Assembly: GCA_036346255.1 (NCBI GenBank)
Contig: JAYEVH010000210.1
Coordinates: forward strand, 1 to 64,000
Reading direction: 5' to 3'
DNA length: 64,000 nucleotides
From: Ampelocalamus luodianensis
Lineage: Eukaryota; Streptophyta; Magnoliopsida; Poales; Poaceae
Shown: piece by piece, positions 22,351 through 34,095 of the stretch
Position numbering within the stretch: position 1 is the first letter of the stretch
Layout of the letters: each line of letters starts with the position of its first letter
The notes under the pieces: model-generated
The model's database searches: none
The model's input: the letters and a program-made list of their open reading frames with translations, nothing else
Told to the model about the DNA's origin: nothing
Position numbers and translations under genes: made by a program

Positions 22351-23423
22351 TCTGTAATAGGAATCTGTAAAGACAAGTCCTTTTGGTGATGTATAAATAT
22401 ATGATCCTTTCTTCTTTCCTGCAAATTATCTCGTAGAGTAGTTAGTAACTTGTAAGATAATGAAAAGGAAGAGATAATCGGACCAGATATGTGCAATTCC
22501 TCCTTCCTTCTTCCTTTTCCCTGTGAATCATCTTGTAGAGTAGTTAGTAACTCGTAAGATGATAACTCAGAAAAAGAGACTAAGACTAAGAAATAAAGTC
22601 TTGTTTATAACTTTATCCTAGCCCCCGACTATTTACTTAGTTTATTGGAATAAACTAAGAAAATAGTAAAGAAAAGGTTTCTGAAACAGAGAGGTTTGTT
22701 CGACTTATAATTCTCGAGTATCGATTATCTTGCACTAGTCGAAAGAGTGGAAAACGGATCGATGCTAGGAAGTTCCCTTTAGTAGGCAGGACCACGTGCA
22801 GAAATAAAAGGCTTCGACTAGGTGATGTTACCATCTCCAACTAGATTAATCAAATCAATAACGACAACTTGAGTAAAACAAACATCTAGAGTACCTTAAA
22901 AATTCATTCGACTTTTTTTGATGTACCTGATAAGTTTGTCCTGGTAGCAAGAGTAGGAAACGGGACAACGCTAGGAAGTTCCTTCTAGTGGGCAGGACCA
23001 CATGCAGAAAGGAGAAGCTTCGACTAGGTGTGCTTCTTCCTCCGGCCAGTTAAAACCGATCAAGTTTACCAGAAGTGGTTGAACGAATCTCAAAAGTGCG
23101 CTCTTCTTAGAGTATTTTTCAAAATGAATAAATAAACTAAGGTGACATGAATTTGCTTAAAAAAAATTTGACCATGTTTCTGAGCCCAAAAAACTTTGTA
23201 TTGGTAGCAAAAGTTAGGAACAAGGCGACACTAGGAAGCTCCTTCCAGCGGGCAGGACCACATGCAGAGGGGAGAGACTTCGACTAGTTGTTATGTCCTT
23301 TCTCCGACCAGTGTAAAGAGGAAATGAGCATATGAAGAATGGTCGAAAAAATTATAAAAGCAAAATTCAAAGAAAGACAATAAAGATAGAAAGAACCTGA
23401 TACTTTATTGTAGTAGAGGTTTG
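22351..23423. repeat. Spacer of element C with a triplicated ~210-260 bp block
   Basis: Three related blocks contain CTAGGAAGTTCC or CTAGGAAGCTCC, a GCAGGACCAC(A/G)TGCAGA core and a CTTCGACTAG segment. Their CTAGGAAG cores lie at about 22763, 22970 and 23230. A and B have one copy each. A C-run (CTAGCCCCCGAC, ~22620) may be a second PPT-like tract. Otherwise non-coding. Confidence 0.75.
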
Positions 23424-24560
23424 TTACACATAAAATTTGCGTAACTGGTCAATGTTCCAAAAGTTTGAGAGAACGCGGCCATCCTCCATTGCAAGTCGTA
23501 CCGATCCTAAATGCATAACTTTGACCACGGTGTAAGGACCTTCCCACTTGGGGGAAAGTTTGTTCCGATTAGACTGGGATTGGATAAGTCTCAATACCAA
23601 GTCACCTACAGTAAGGTTGCGAGGTTGGACCTTACGATCGTAGTATCTGTGCAGGGCTTGTTGGTAGACTGCTGAACGGATTAGAGCCTGGTCACTTTTT
23701 TCCTCGAGCATGTTAATGTCGTCTTCTCAAAGTTGTTCTTGGATGGAGTCATTAAAATTTTCGACTCGTGCTGACCTGATCTTTAGTTCTGGCGGAAGCA
23801 TGGCTTCTGCGCCAAAGACTAGAAAGAAAGGTGTTTCTCCTGTAGCTCGGCTAGTTGTCGTACAAATTGCCCATAATACTGAAGGTAATTCTTGTACCCA
23901 AGCCCCCGAGCGCTTGACAAGATGATCGAAGACTCGAGTCTTAATTCCCTTCATTATCTGGCCATTCGCTCTTTCGACCACCTTGTTGCTTTGGGGTGGA
24001 CAACAGAAGCGTAACATAGTCGAGTTCCCAACTCATCGCAAAATTCTTGAAATTTTGCGTTCGAAAATTGTTTGCCATTATCTGTGATGATTCGACTTGG
24101 TACTCCAAATCGAGTTATCACGCATCTCATCATGAACCTTTTCACTGCTTCCGTTGTTATCCCAGTCACAGGTTTAGCTTCTATCCATTTTGTGAATGTG
24201 TCAATAGCCACAAAAAAGGAATTCGAATCCACCTGGAGCTCTGGGTAACTGTCCTAGGATATCGAGACCCCAGTTCGCAAAAGGCTAAGATAGAGGGATT
24301 GTTTGTAACGCCTGAGCTAGTTGGTGTATTTGCCTGCTATGGAACTGACATTGAATACATTTTTTAACCAGCTCCCTGGCATCGTAGAGGGCTGTTGGCC
24401 AATAAAAACCTTGCCGAAAGGCTTTACCTACCAGTATTCCGTGAGAAGCATGAGTCCCACAGATGCTTCCATGTATGTTGTGAAGGAGTTTTAATCCTTC
24501 GCTCTGCGGAATACATCACATGAGCACCCCTTGAGTTCCTCTTTTATAACGGACACCTTC
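23424..24560 (-). pseudogene. Integrase of element C, nearly complete, frameshifted
   Basis: Reading leftward: zinc-binding N-terminal remnants (~24380-24530); then the core with FTKWIEAKPVTGI (first Asp just upstream), RFGVPSRIITDNGKQF (second Asp) and VVERANGQIMKGIKTR (Glu); then a C-terminal domain with PKWEGPYTVVKV; ending in FWNIDQLRKFYV and stop at 23424. A one-base deletion separates the second Asp and the Glu (overlapping frames at 23954-24017). A TGA stop lies near 23728. No chromodomain follows, as expected for Tat. The enzyme would insert the element's cDNA. Confidence 0.8.
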
Positions 24561-24773
24561 GACCAAAGCATACATTTTGGCCTTTCGGGATAGTCGATCC
24601 GCCGAGATCGCGTCGTCGCACTGAACCGCCTCAAGAGACTTGTAGATGGGAGTCATCCAGGTATCTTCGTACTCTAGAGAGGCTGTTTCTATAGGAGGCG
24701 TCTCTAGTTCTTCAACTAGATACGGCTTCTGAAGTTGCTCGAAAAACCCCTGTCGATCGAGGATCGGAGCAAG

Positions 24774-26420
24774 CTAGGCGAGCAGTTGGTGCGAGGAAAT
24801 TATCCTTTTGAGGGATAAATTGTACCTCAAAGCCCAAAAATGCTTTTCTAACTTTCGAACTTTCGATAAGTACCGAGACATAGTTGGATTAGAGCACTGG
24901 TACTCTTTTCTGACTTGATTCACGACTAGTTGAGAGTCTCCTCTCACGAGTAGTCGTTGAATCGAGAGCGTTTTCGCGGCTCGTATGCTAGCTAGCAAAC
25001 CTTTGTATTCTGCCACGTTATTAGTGGCCTGAAAGTTTAATTGTATGGCATACTTTAAGGTCTCTCCGGTAGGAGATTCCAGGACCACCCCATCCCCCGA
25101 GCCACTTATAGTAAGTGACCCGTCAAAGTACATCGTCCACTGGTCGTGGGAATTGTACTGGGGATCCTGAAAAGGTTAAGGATTTGTCCATTCGGCGACA
25201 AAGTCTGCCAAAATCTGGGATTTAATGGCCGTTCGGGACACGAAATGGATGTCGAACTCCCCAAGTTCGACTGACCATTTTGCCATGCGTCCCACTGTTT
25301 CCCTATTCCGGAGGATCGCTCCCAAGGGAAACTCAGATGGCACAGCTAATTTGTGCACCAGAAAATAATGCCACAGTTTCCTCGAAGACATGAGGAGGGC
25401 ATATAAAAGTTTTTGAACCTGAGGGTAACACTCCTTAGGCCTATGTAAAACTTCGCTAACGTAGTAAACTGGTCGTTGTACGTTCTCACATTCTACGACC
25501 AGTACTGCGCTTACTGCCTGTGGCGTGGCAACTAGGTAAATTAAGAGCTTCTCTCCTGGTTTCGGAGAAACCAGAACAGGAGTACTCGTAAGATACCACT
25601 TGACCTCCTCAAAGGCTACGTTAGCCTCTTTCGACCACTCGAAGCCTTCATGTTTCCTTAGAAGTTTGAAGAAAGGTAGTCCTTTCTCTCCCAGAAGTCC
25701 GATGAAACGACTTAATGCCGTCATGCATCCTGTGAGTTTTTGGACCTCTTTTTTCGTAGTCGGAGGGCGCATCTGGATGATGGCCTTTATCTTTTCAGGA
25801 TTTGCTTCGATTCCTCGTGTAGAGACCAAGAATCCAAGCAATTTTTCCAAGAGACTCGAACACACACTTCGAGATTAAGCTTCAAGTGGTATTTTCTCGA
25901 GGTTATCGAATGTTTCTGCAAGGTGTGATGTGATTGAGCCGTTCTCGCTTTTACGACTAGATCATCAACATAGGCCTCGTGTTTGGCCTAATTGAGGAGC
26001 AAAGTCGTTTGCATCAAGCATGAAAAGAAGCCCCAGCATTTTTTAAACCGAATGGCATTTTGACATAGCAAAAATATTCCAAACAGTGTAATGAATGCGG
26101 TCTTCTCTTCATCTTCTCAACACATATTGATCTGGTGGTAACCAGAGTATGCATCCAAAAAACTCAACATTTCACACCCTGCAGTAGAGTCAACCAACTG
26201 ATCGATGCGAGGTAAAGGGAAATCATCTTTTGGACAAGCTTTATTAATATCAGTAAAGTCTACGCACATACGCCATTTGCCGTTCGACTTTCTAACCATT
26301 ACAGGGTTGGCCAACCACTCTGGGTGGTTGACTTCTCTTATGAAGCCCGCTTTAAGAAACTTGTCCAATTCTGACCTAATAGCATCTCGTCGATCAGGGG
26401 CAAATCTCTGTAACTTCTAT
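24774..26420 (-). pseudogene. Reverse transcriptase and RNase H of element C
   Basis: The RT begins with KAGFIREVNHPEWLANPVMV and KWRMCVDFTDINKACPKDDFPLPRI (fingers/palm), then SFLDAYSGYHQI. The catalytic YVDD is intact (complement 25961-25972, context EAYVDDLVVK). A connection segment and the first RNase H-like domain occupy 25176-25865 (GCMTALSRFIGLLGEKGLPFF). A second, typical RNase H copy occupies 24774-25133 (MYFDGSLT, NNVAEYKGLL, GDSQLVV). Frames change between blocks, so it is a pseudogene. RT and RNase H convert genomic RNA to DNA in the particle. Confidence 0.85.
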
Positions 26421-26666
26421 TTTATGGGTACTTTATCAGGCCGTAAGGCTAGCCTGTGCTCGATCACTTCCCTAGGGACTCCGAACATGTCGGATGCTTG
26501 CCACGCGAAGACATCTGCATTTGCTCGGAGGAAAGTGATGAGAGTGTCTTCCTATTTGGGGTCGGAAGAATCCCCAATGCGAACAGTCTTCGAGGGCTCC
26601 TCTGCGTCCAGAGGAATCGCTTTGACTTGGTCGTTCAGCTTTCGTGCAGCTTTAGGCTTCGACTTG

Positions 26667-27347
26667 CTAGTCGATAGCTGACTTTCGTCTCGAGTTGGTA
26701 TTTGTCCAACCATCTCGAGGGAACGACGGTCGCAAGAGTGCGTCATCTTCTTGTCGCAATATATCGTGATCACTTTTTTTGGGACCTGGCATCTTAATAC
26801 ATTGATACCCATAATGAGTAGCTATTAAGAACTTTGCCAAAGTTTGTCGTCCGAGTATGGCATTATATGCTGTATCGAAATCGACCACATCAAAGGAGAT
26901 CTTCTCTGTCCTGAAATTGCTTGGTGAGTCAAACGTTAAAGGAAGAGAAACTTGGCCAATTGGTTTGGCCGAAGACCCCGGTACGATTCCGTGGAAAGAA
27001 TATCGTACCGGCCTTACCTTTGTCCTGGGCACCTGCATCTCATCCAAGGTACTCATAAACAGTATGTTTAACGAGCTTCCACCATCAACTAAAACTCGAT
27101 TTACTCGACAATTGTTGATGGTGGGTTCGACCACGATCGGGAACCAACCTGGTCTAGTCGAAGGGATCGGGCAATCACCTTTCTTGAAAGTAATGGTGAC
27201 TTTCGACCACTTCGGTAATTTATTGACGAAAGGTGAGTCGATTGTGTTTACCTCACGCTCGACAGCTTTTAGCTGTTTTCGTGACTCATATGCCGATGAT
27301 CCTCCATAGATGTGATCGATGGTGTGTTGTGGATCCTGGAACGGCAT
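26667..27347 (-). pseudogene. Aspartic protease region of element C
   Basis: 226 codons open. The motif RVLVDGGSSLNILF contains the catalytic Asp (complement 27084-27086) in the DGG variant usual for Tat proteases. It is followed by the AILGRQTL segment that corresponds to the second conserved protease region. The upstream DPQHTIDHIYGG block is shared with element A. The protease would mature the Gag-Pol polyprotein. Flanking frameshifts detach it from gag and RT. Confidence 0.8.
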
Positions 27348-27439
27348 CTCCTCCTCGTCATCTGACTCCTTCCGTCCACTTGTTTGGCCTACCTGTTCAA
27401 GAGTAGGAAGTGGCCCCTTGCCAGAGTAATAGTCTTCGA

Positions 27440-29620
27440 GTTTTCTTAGAAAACTTGGCAGTTACGAAGGTCATGCCCTTCTTTTTTGTGAAAAGGACAC
27501 CACCTGGGTTTGTCGTTCCTCCGATCTTGGCGCTTACCTTTACCTCGATCGGGATTCTGCTTGGGGTTGCGTGGCTCTTTGTCGCTTACAGCCAGGACCT
27601 CCTTAGATCTAGCAGCTGGAGATTTGTGTCTCTTTGCCTTGTTCTTGGATTTCTTAGCCTTTTTATCCTTTTTCTTACCACTTTTGCCTGCCTCCTGAGG
27701 GATATTATCTTCACGATCGATAGTGTTGTTCCACTCAACTGCTTCAGCAGCAGTCACGTATCTATCGGCCATCTCGAAGAGTTCGGCGATGGTGGCGGGA
27801 GGATGTAAAGTGATGTCCTCTGTTATTCACTTGTTGCAGACTCCTTGCTTGAAAGCCCTGATCACGGATGAGTCAGAAACTTCCGGAATAGAATTTCGAA
27901 CTTGACTGAAGCGCCTGATGAATTGGCGTAGAGTTTCATGATCGTTCTGTCTTATCTGGTGCAGGTCGTCCTCCTTTCAGGGCAGTTGTAGGTGCCCCAG
28001 AAGTTCGCCAGAAAAATGTCGCAGAGCTGCTGCCACGAGTAGATCGATTCGAATGGCTGGTTTAAAAGCCATGGTCGAGTCGATCCTTCAAGTACAGTCG
28101 GAAGGTAATTTGCCATTACGTGCTATCCTCCTCCTATTGCTCGGATAGCTGTAGTGATTTAGAGGAATTCAATGGGATTTTGGGTTCCATCGAATTTCTC
28201 CATATTTGCTGGTCGAAAAACGAGGCGGCCAGTGAACTGCTCGAAGATCAGGTGAAAACACCCGACATCTCGAGATAACTTCTTGCCTCCTTTGCAAAAA
28301 AGAAGGGTTGACGTCACCGAGTGATCGTACTCGATGATACCCAGTCACGAGTGGGCTAGACCTATGATAAGTCTCAGTTTTATGAGGGAAATACTCCTCA
28401 TATTCCGCTTGCCACCGCACATTCCGTCCCTGAAGTGGTGAAAGATCACCTCTCCTAGGGGCTTGTCGGTCTCCAGATGTCCAACGAGCCTTCCTCAGAT
28501 TAGGAGAACGACGTGAGCGAGGATCATGTTGTCTCCCGTGCGACGAGTTATCCGAACGACTAGCAGAAGATGGAGTCGTACTGCTATGACTTCTGGGTTG
28601 CAGTTGATGAGGACGCTCGAGTTCTACCATCGTGTTGCGAAGCCTTTGTGCAATCTCTTCTGCAAAGAGATCGTACCCCGGTGCTCGAGCGAGCTCTTGG
28701 GTCGGATTTTTCAGCAAGTCGTTGATGTGCTGGAGCTCCTGAGCTTCCTCCGACTAGAAATAAGCGCGCTCGGGGAGATTTTTCTGAGCCGCCACTTTTC
28801 TTCGTCGAGTTGTCTCAGAATTGCCTATATCAGACCCTTGGGTTGGTTTTAATGAAGTGCGAGAATGTTGGGGATGTCCCGCACGTTCATTAAAGTGTTC
28901 GTCTCGTTCGGCAGCGATGGTGTCCTTTCCATTGCCACGAGGGGATGTAGAGTGTGCCCGTCGGGGAGCATCGTCAATCCTGCATCTGGGAGAATGATTC
29001 TTATCAGGGGGAATGACAAAGACCTCTCGTGGATGACCTCCACTTGCGCTCGAGGCCTCCTCGCTTGAGGAGTAGTCGAGTGACACCATCTGGCGACTTG
29101 GAGTAAACCCCTCCAAGTAGGGGAACTCCAGGTTATAACCGTCTCCATCTGCAGGTGTGTCCTATGACGGGATGATTGGACTTGGAGGAACAGTGTGCTC
29201 GATCCACTTCTCTGCGGAATTATCCGGAGAAAGAGGACCATCAGGTGTCGATGGAGCTCTGGAATGATGGCTTCCAGAACTTGTCTCGCCAAGTCGTACT
29301 ATCTTAGGGGGTCTCGAACACTTGGAGGAAAGACTCTTGTCGTGTTGCGAATCTGTCTTGGGGCAGCCCTGTTTGTGGTCGTGTTGACCCTTGCCCCCTG
29401 AGGAAGCTGATTCCTCAGCTGGGCGTATTGTTGCAGGGGATGAGGATCCCTCCTGAACTCCGGCGGTGATGCAGTCTCCGAGATCTGATAGAAGATCTCT
29501 AGAGGAGGCAATACCGTTAGATGATTCGATACTCGATTCGTAATCGAAGCCGGCATCCATGTCGATGTCTGCGTAATCGGCCAAGTCAAACCAATTCTCC
29601 TCGTTCCATTCTTCTGCCAA
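27440..29620 (-). pseudogene. gag of element C
   Basis: The N-terminus aligns with A's gag, but its ATG is TTG here (LAEEWNEENWFDLADYADID). The capsid-like part near 27850-28000 includes ETLRQFIRRFSQVRN and SDSSVIRAFKQGV, the retrotransposon-gag signature. A lysine-rich tract follows, then the zinc knuckle WCPFHKKEGHDLRNC (27458-27502; C-x2-H-x4-H-x4-C). Several stops and frameshifts occur (for example near 27820 and 28150). It would have formed the RNA-packaging particle. Confidence 0.75.
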
Positions 29621-29646
29621 GAACTGTTAACAAGGAGACAAAGGGA

Positions 29647-30329
29647 TTTTTATACAGGTTCGGGCCTTCTCCAGTGAGAATAACAACCCTACTCCTGTGT
29701 GTATTGTATTGGGTATCCTGATTACAACCAGTGAAAAGACTTGCGCTAATACTACTACTGATTGTCTCTCAAAAAGCCCTCCCATTACCTCTAAAATACA
29801 CCTATTTATAGTATGCTGCGGTGGCGGTTGTCGTTCTATGTCAATAGGCGTTCATTATTACGTAATAATTAGAGTAATTACCAGAGTAGTAACCTCCCCA
29901 CATTGTCTGACGGTTATCAATCAGAGATAATGGTGGGTTATTTGTAGTTATTCCAGGTATAACTACATATCTTGACTGCTCAGATCTCACAGTTAATAGG
30001 GCCTACTAACGAGTAGACCCAGTTATCAGTGAAGAAGCCGTGGCAGGACTGGTCGTAGTAGGACTTACGACCAGGGGTAGTCGTAGAAAAGCTTACGACT
30101 GGATACTGGTCGTAGAAAGACTTACAACCGAAGGTAATCGTAGGAGAACTTACGATTACATGGTAGTCATAGAAATGCTTACGGCTATGGGGGTGGTCGT
30201 AAAAGAACTTACGACCACCTGGCTAACTTCTCCCTTACAACAGTAAGGGGTATACCGTGTGACGTCATATTTACCTATATTATATGATTAAGGATAAATA
30301 ATAAAATGAGGATTATCAGATCCTCGTCA
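29647..30329 (-). mobile_element. 5' LTR of element C, U5 end deleted
   Basis: The plus-strand end CCTCGTCA at 30329 matches the A/B LTR boundary, with flank ACATT. The other end merges into gag without a PBS: the sequence aligns to A's leader up to about 29646, then jumps to the TTTATACAGGTTCGGGCC block typical of Tat LTRs. It contains the six-unit hairpin array. Confidence 0.75.
30049..30210. repeat. Six-unit covarying hairpin array in the LTR of element C
   Basis: TCGTA-n8-TACGA units start at 30053, 30081, 30110, 30138, 30167 and 30197 (28-30 bp period). Flanking bases vary between units but stay complementary: CTGG/CCAG in unit 1, AG/CT in unit 2, GG/CC in unit 3, GTAA/TTAC in unit 4, AG/CT in unit 5, GTGG/CCAC in unit 6. 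Confidence 0.9.
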
Positions 30330-31114
30330 ACATTAAACATTGTGCTAGAGAAGGATTTCAGAAAAGTACGGTTAAATGAAATTAACAAGATCGTAGCATT
30401 TATATGTCTACAAACAAATACAATGCATTTTATTGTGCAACATAGCAGCGCATATCACTATGCTAAAGCACCAGCATAAATCAAAAGCATCTCAACTCTT
30501 AGTGCAATATTGATTCATTGAATCATTTCTAAAGTAAATTAATAGTTTAGGGACAGATTGATAAAGGAGAGCATATGTATCCATGATAATGATGGTTATA
30601 AAGCTGAAACTTGAAAATTTTCAGTTCGTTGAATTAACAGCTATGGATATTAGAATTGGTTCTCTCTTTTCTGGACAAAAATAAACTCCTGTGCCACTTT
30701 TTCATGTGCTCACATTGACCATAGGAGTCATCGCAAAGTCACTGAAGAAAATACATAGTATGCAAAAAGACCCAGAATATGGGCTCACAAATTAATACCA
30801 ATTGGAGCAACACGGAGACACAAATCATAAGCATTGAGGGGGTAGGAGGGAGCGGTGGTAGTGGCGACGGTGGGGAAGGAGAGGGGGAGGAAGCCAGTGC
30901 GAGGGCAGCACAACCGAGGGTGTGAAGGAGGCGAGGACAGGAGTGGGCAAAGGGGAGCGGGGATAGCGGTGCGGGCGAATGGGAGGAGGCGGCCGACGAC
31001 TGTGGCCCAGGTGAAGGGGAAGTCGAGGGGGCAGCGGAGGAGGAAGAGGCAGGGGTGGCAGAGGTAGCGGAGCGTGGTGATAGAGGAAGAGATACTCAAA
31101 GCGATGGTACAAAA
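30330..31114. other. Unassigned sequence between elements C and D
   Basis: 30330-30780 is AT-rich and shows no motif I recognise. 30820-31110 is a GA-rich stretch (CT-rich on minus). A minus-strand frame runs on from the Copia gag through it, but the residues become low-complexity Pro/Leu/Ser at the junction, so this is read-through, not a domain. It could be a captured genic leader; nothing firm supports that. Confidence 0.4.
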
Positions 31115-32187
31115 ACCAACATCAAGTGACTCACGTTCAACACGATAAGACCCCAACTCCGAATGCAAAGAGGCAAAAGAAATCTTGAGAACATCAATCT
31201 CGGAGTGAAGACAAATACAAGAGTCACATGATTTGGCGCTCATATCATCGCGCAATTTCTTCAAAGACTCAACCTCACTCTTCAAGGAAATGCAAGATGT
31301 GCAAGAAATTAATGATGCTTTTGTATTAAGCATGCAATTCAAAACATCAATTTCAGTTTCTAAACAAGCACAATTCTTGCAAGAGACTAAACCATCCTTA
31401 AGCAATTTTTCAAGTTCTAAGCACATGCTACAAGGCCTAGCTTCAATTTCAATAATCTCAGCCCTAGCATTTTCTAATTGCTCAAGGTGAAAGGTATTAG
31501 TCAATTTTAAAGTCTCAAATTCAGCAAGCATGCCTACACAAGAATCACAATCATTTCTAGCCATAGATCTAAGATTGCCTATTTCTAACTTAGCATTGTC
31601 AAGTTCATGATGTAAGGCAACACAAGAATCACATGGTATAGAAGCATTAGATTTCAATAATTCATTTTCAGATTTTAGGCATGCAAAAGAATTATTCAAG
31701 TTCTCCATGTCTACAAGTAATGAATCATAAGCGTTCATGGAGGTTTTCAATTTGGAGAGCTCATGAGACAGATCACCCTTTTCTTTTTCTAGCAATTTCA
31801 TTTTCTTCCTAAGAGCATGCAATTTATATTCATATGACACCAAGCAATCAATGAGTTTTTCTTTGCCCACCTTGCTTAGCTCGAGTAAGGGATCGTCCTC
31901 GGAAGAGTCATCACTATCATCCTCGAAAAGCTCTTCATCATGTTCATCCTCAATCGCTACTACACATATGCCACCGGACTCCTTCTCCTTGGGCTCTAAA
32001 CATAACTCATCCCTGAAACTAGGACAATCAAAACAAAAGGGATCGCCACAAATATCGCAAGTGAATTGCTTCTCAATTGCCATTATAGATATTACACATT
32101 CAAACATCTTGTTATGATGGATATCACTAGAAAAGGATGCACGACAAGATGCCAAGAAGCGCTCACAAGTCAGCACACTAGTCGCCA
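31115..32187 (-). pseudogene. Copia gag-like protein of element D, truncated
   Basis: Starts with MATSVLTCERFLASC just inside the PBS. It contains a Cys-rich CDICGDPFCFDCPSF segment, an acidic serine stretch (DDSDDSSEDD), then LSKVGKEKLIDCLVSYEYKL. A long coiled-coil follows with regularly spaced CDSCVALHHEL-type repeats (at least five CxxC pairs every ~40-50 residues). This layout is typical of the gag ORF of a grass Copia family, from memory. About 355 residues remain. The C-terminal zinc knuckle, protease, integrase, RT and the 3' LTR are missing beyond 31115. Gag would package element RNA. Confidence 0.65.
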
Positions 32188-32225
32188 TGCTCAAAGATCG
32201 GTGAAGATCACAAAAGAGCAAACTT

Positions 32226-32238
32226 GGCTCTGATATCA
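32226..32238 (-). other. Primer-binding site of element D
   Basis: The minus strand reads TGATATCAGAGCC, two bases after the LTR end CCAACA. It differs by one base from the plant initiator-Met PBS TGGTATCAGAGC, which is usual for Copia elements. Confidence 0.8.
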
Positions 32239-32436
32239 CTTGTTGGACCGGAAAGGCGACTAGAGGGGGGTGAATAGCAGCACGCTCAACTTTTTCATCA
32301 ACGATCGGATTCAACACGATATTTACTCCAATAGCTATGAAAGCTATGAAGATCAATCAACAAGCACAGTGGAAGACTTGTATTGAATCCAATCAAAACC
32401 CCAAAGCAAAACAATCAAAAGCTCAAAACCAAAATA

Positions 32437-32560
32437 CTTGGGCGGTCTGACCTCTTAGAAATCGGGTCAACTTTTTTGCCTAGCGGTCAGACCTCTCACA
32501 CGGGCGGTCTGACCGATTTACCTAGTGGTCTGACCTCTCATATGGGCGGTCTGACCTCTA
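32437..32560. repeat. GGTCTGACC palindrome cluster, left
   Basis: Five copies of GCGGTCTGACC or GCGGTCAGACC variants spaced about 20-45 bp. Further copies occur at 33828-33908 and 37377-37512. Confidence 0.85.
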
Positions 32561-33827
32561 GCACGATGAACAGGAAAATCAGCCCGAAAACGAAACTAAA
32601 ATCGGTCTAACTTTTGATCTACACGGCCAAACTTGACCAAATTTGGAACACACCTTCCTAAGGATATTAGGAACCTATTCCAAGCAACGATTGAGTAGAT
32701 CCACATTAAAGTTTTGACCTTTTTCCATTTTACCGAAGGAGGGTTCAAAACCGGGCAAAAACGAAAACTTGATCCAACAACTCACTCGTGGGTGAATGAA
32801 GATCAAGATGATCCTAGATGTGTTCCCACATGTCACAGCAAGCTAGATCAAGAGAAGAAACCAAGCAAAAACTCACGGATCAAAGAAACCCCCAAAATCT
32901 CAAGTAAAGAGGATGAACACAAATAGATACAACTTGTGAAAATCTTTCCTTGGATTGATTGGATAGATTGATGATTGATATTTACAGTCACTCCCACATG
33001 GAGGACAAAGCTCTATCCAAGAGCACACACTCAATCCATCCTAGAAACCCTAGCTCTCCTCTCTTCTCCCCAAAACCGTAAAACAAAATAGGGTATCTCC
33101 AAATGAGGGCTTGGAAACTAAGTGCAGCCAGCACTTAGCCCTTATATATTGGAGGCTAGATCCTAGAGAATATTCTATTAGGGCACCCATTAAACCCTAA
33201 CACACAAATGGGTTAACACACGCACATATCTCAAAGCGCCGTCTTCGTCTTCGCTTGACCTAAACCGCTTCTCCATGCGTCGACCCGCGCCGCGGTTTAG
33301 CCAAGTGTCACCAAGGCGGTATTTGGTGAAATTACCAAAATACCCCTGTCTCGATCTTTCTCCAAAAGACCAAGTCCAATCCTGGTGAAGCAATCGAATG
33401 CTTCGCCACGTGTAGGTTGATCAACCGCTCCATGTCATCAAGTCTCTCCCATCCGAATCCCACCGGCACCACTGAGCACTTGCAAAGACTCCCGCGCCAC
33501 TTGATCCAACCAGTCGCACCGAACTGCCCGTTTGGTCACCCTTGTCCATTCTGCGCCCCGCTTGAGTCCTCTGACCTCACCCGGCATCCTTGATCGCTCT
33601 GGACCTCAGCTCTCCAAGCTTAGTCCCGATCCTCCTCGCCGTTGACCGTCATAGACCTGCAAGCCACCTGCACAGCAATAGACAAGCAAACATGAATCCG
33701 GGAACAAGTTCTTCACAACTTGACCCACGTTACCAAAATATGCATCATGCAACACATATGCACTGATGAACATGAACTTGACCATATAAACACACATCGT
33801 CGCCACGCGGGATGACGAACCAAGCCA

Positions 33828-33908
33828 CAACCGGTCAGACCGCCACCCTTGGCCGGTCTGACTGCCCACTGGCCGGTCGACCGCCAACCAAAGGCCGGTC
33901 TGACCGCC
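33828..33908. repeat. GGCCGGTCTGACCGCC palindrome cluster, middle
   Basis: Four near-identical palindromic units about 20 bp apart. A fifth, beginning at 34087, is interrupted by the solo LTR at 34096. Confidence 0.85.
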
Positions 33909-34095
33909 CCCCAGGAACTTAGCCAAAATTCCAATTTAGAAATCCGCAACCTCTCTGGAAATTTCAAACGAATAGAACTTTTGCTTGGAGGCTCCAAAAA
34001 TTATGGGACCAAGAGCAGTAGAACCTCCTCTCTTGCCTACACCCTCTATTTTTAGCCCAGCTCAAAAATCCAAAGTCCATAAAGAGGCCGGTCTA

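Larger units (their letters stand above)
17201..30329 (-). mobile_element. Element C, Tat-lineage Gypsy retrotransposon lacking its 3' LTR
   Basis: Minus-strand gag-pol (29620 to 23424), a convergent aORF on plus (17206-22350, split by a solo LTR) and a 5' LTR (~29647-30329). Diverged from A and B but colinear with them. It is better preserved: several pol segments remain open for over 200 codons and the RT YVDD is intact. The PPT and 3' LTR are absent at the fusion with B near 17200. The PBS and U5 end are deleted between gag and the LTR. Confidence 0.85.

Noticed and set aside
30785..31114. C-terminal extension of the Copia gag
   Set aside because: The frame is open by chance across a junction; composition changes abruptly to Pro/Leu/Ser with no gag features.
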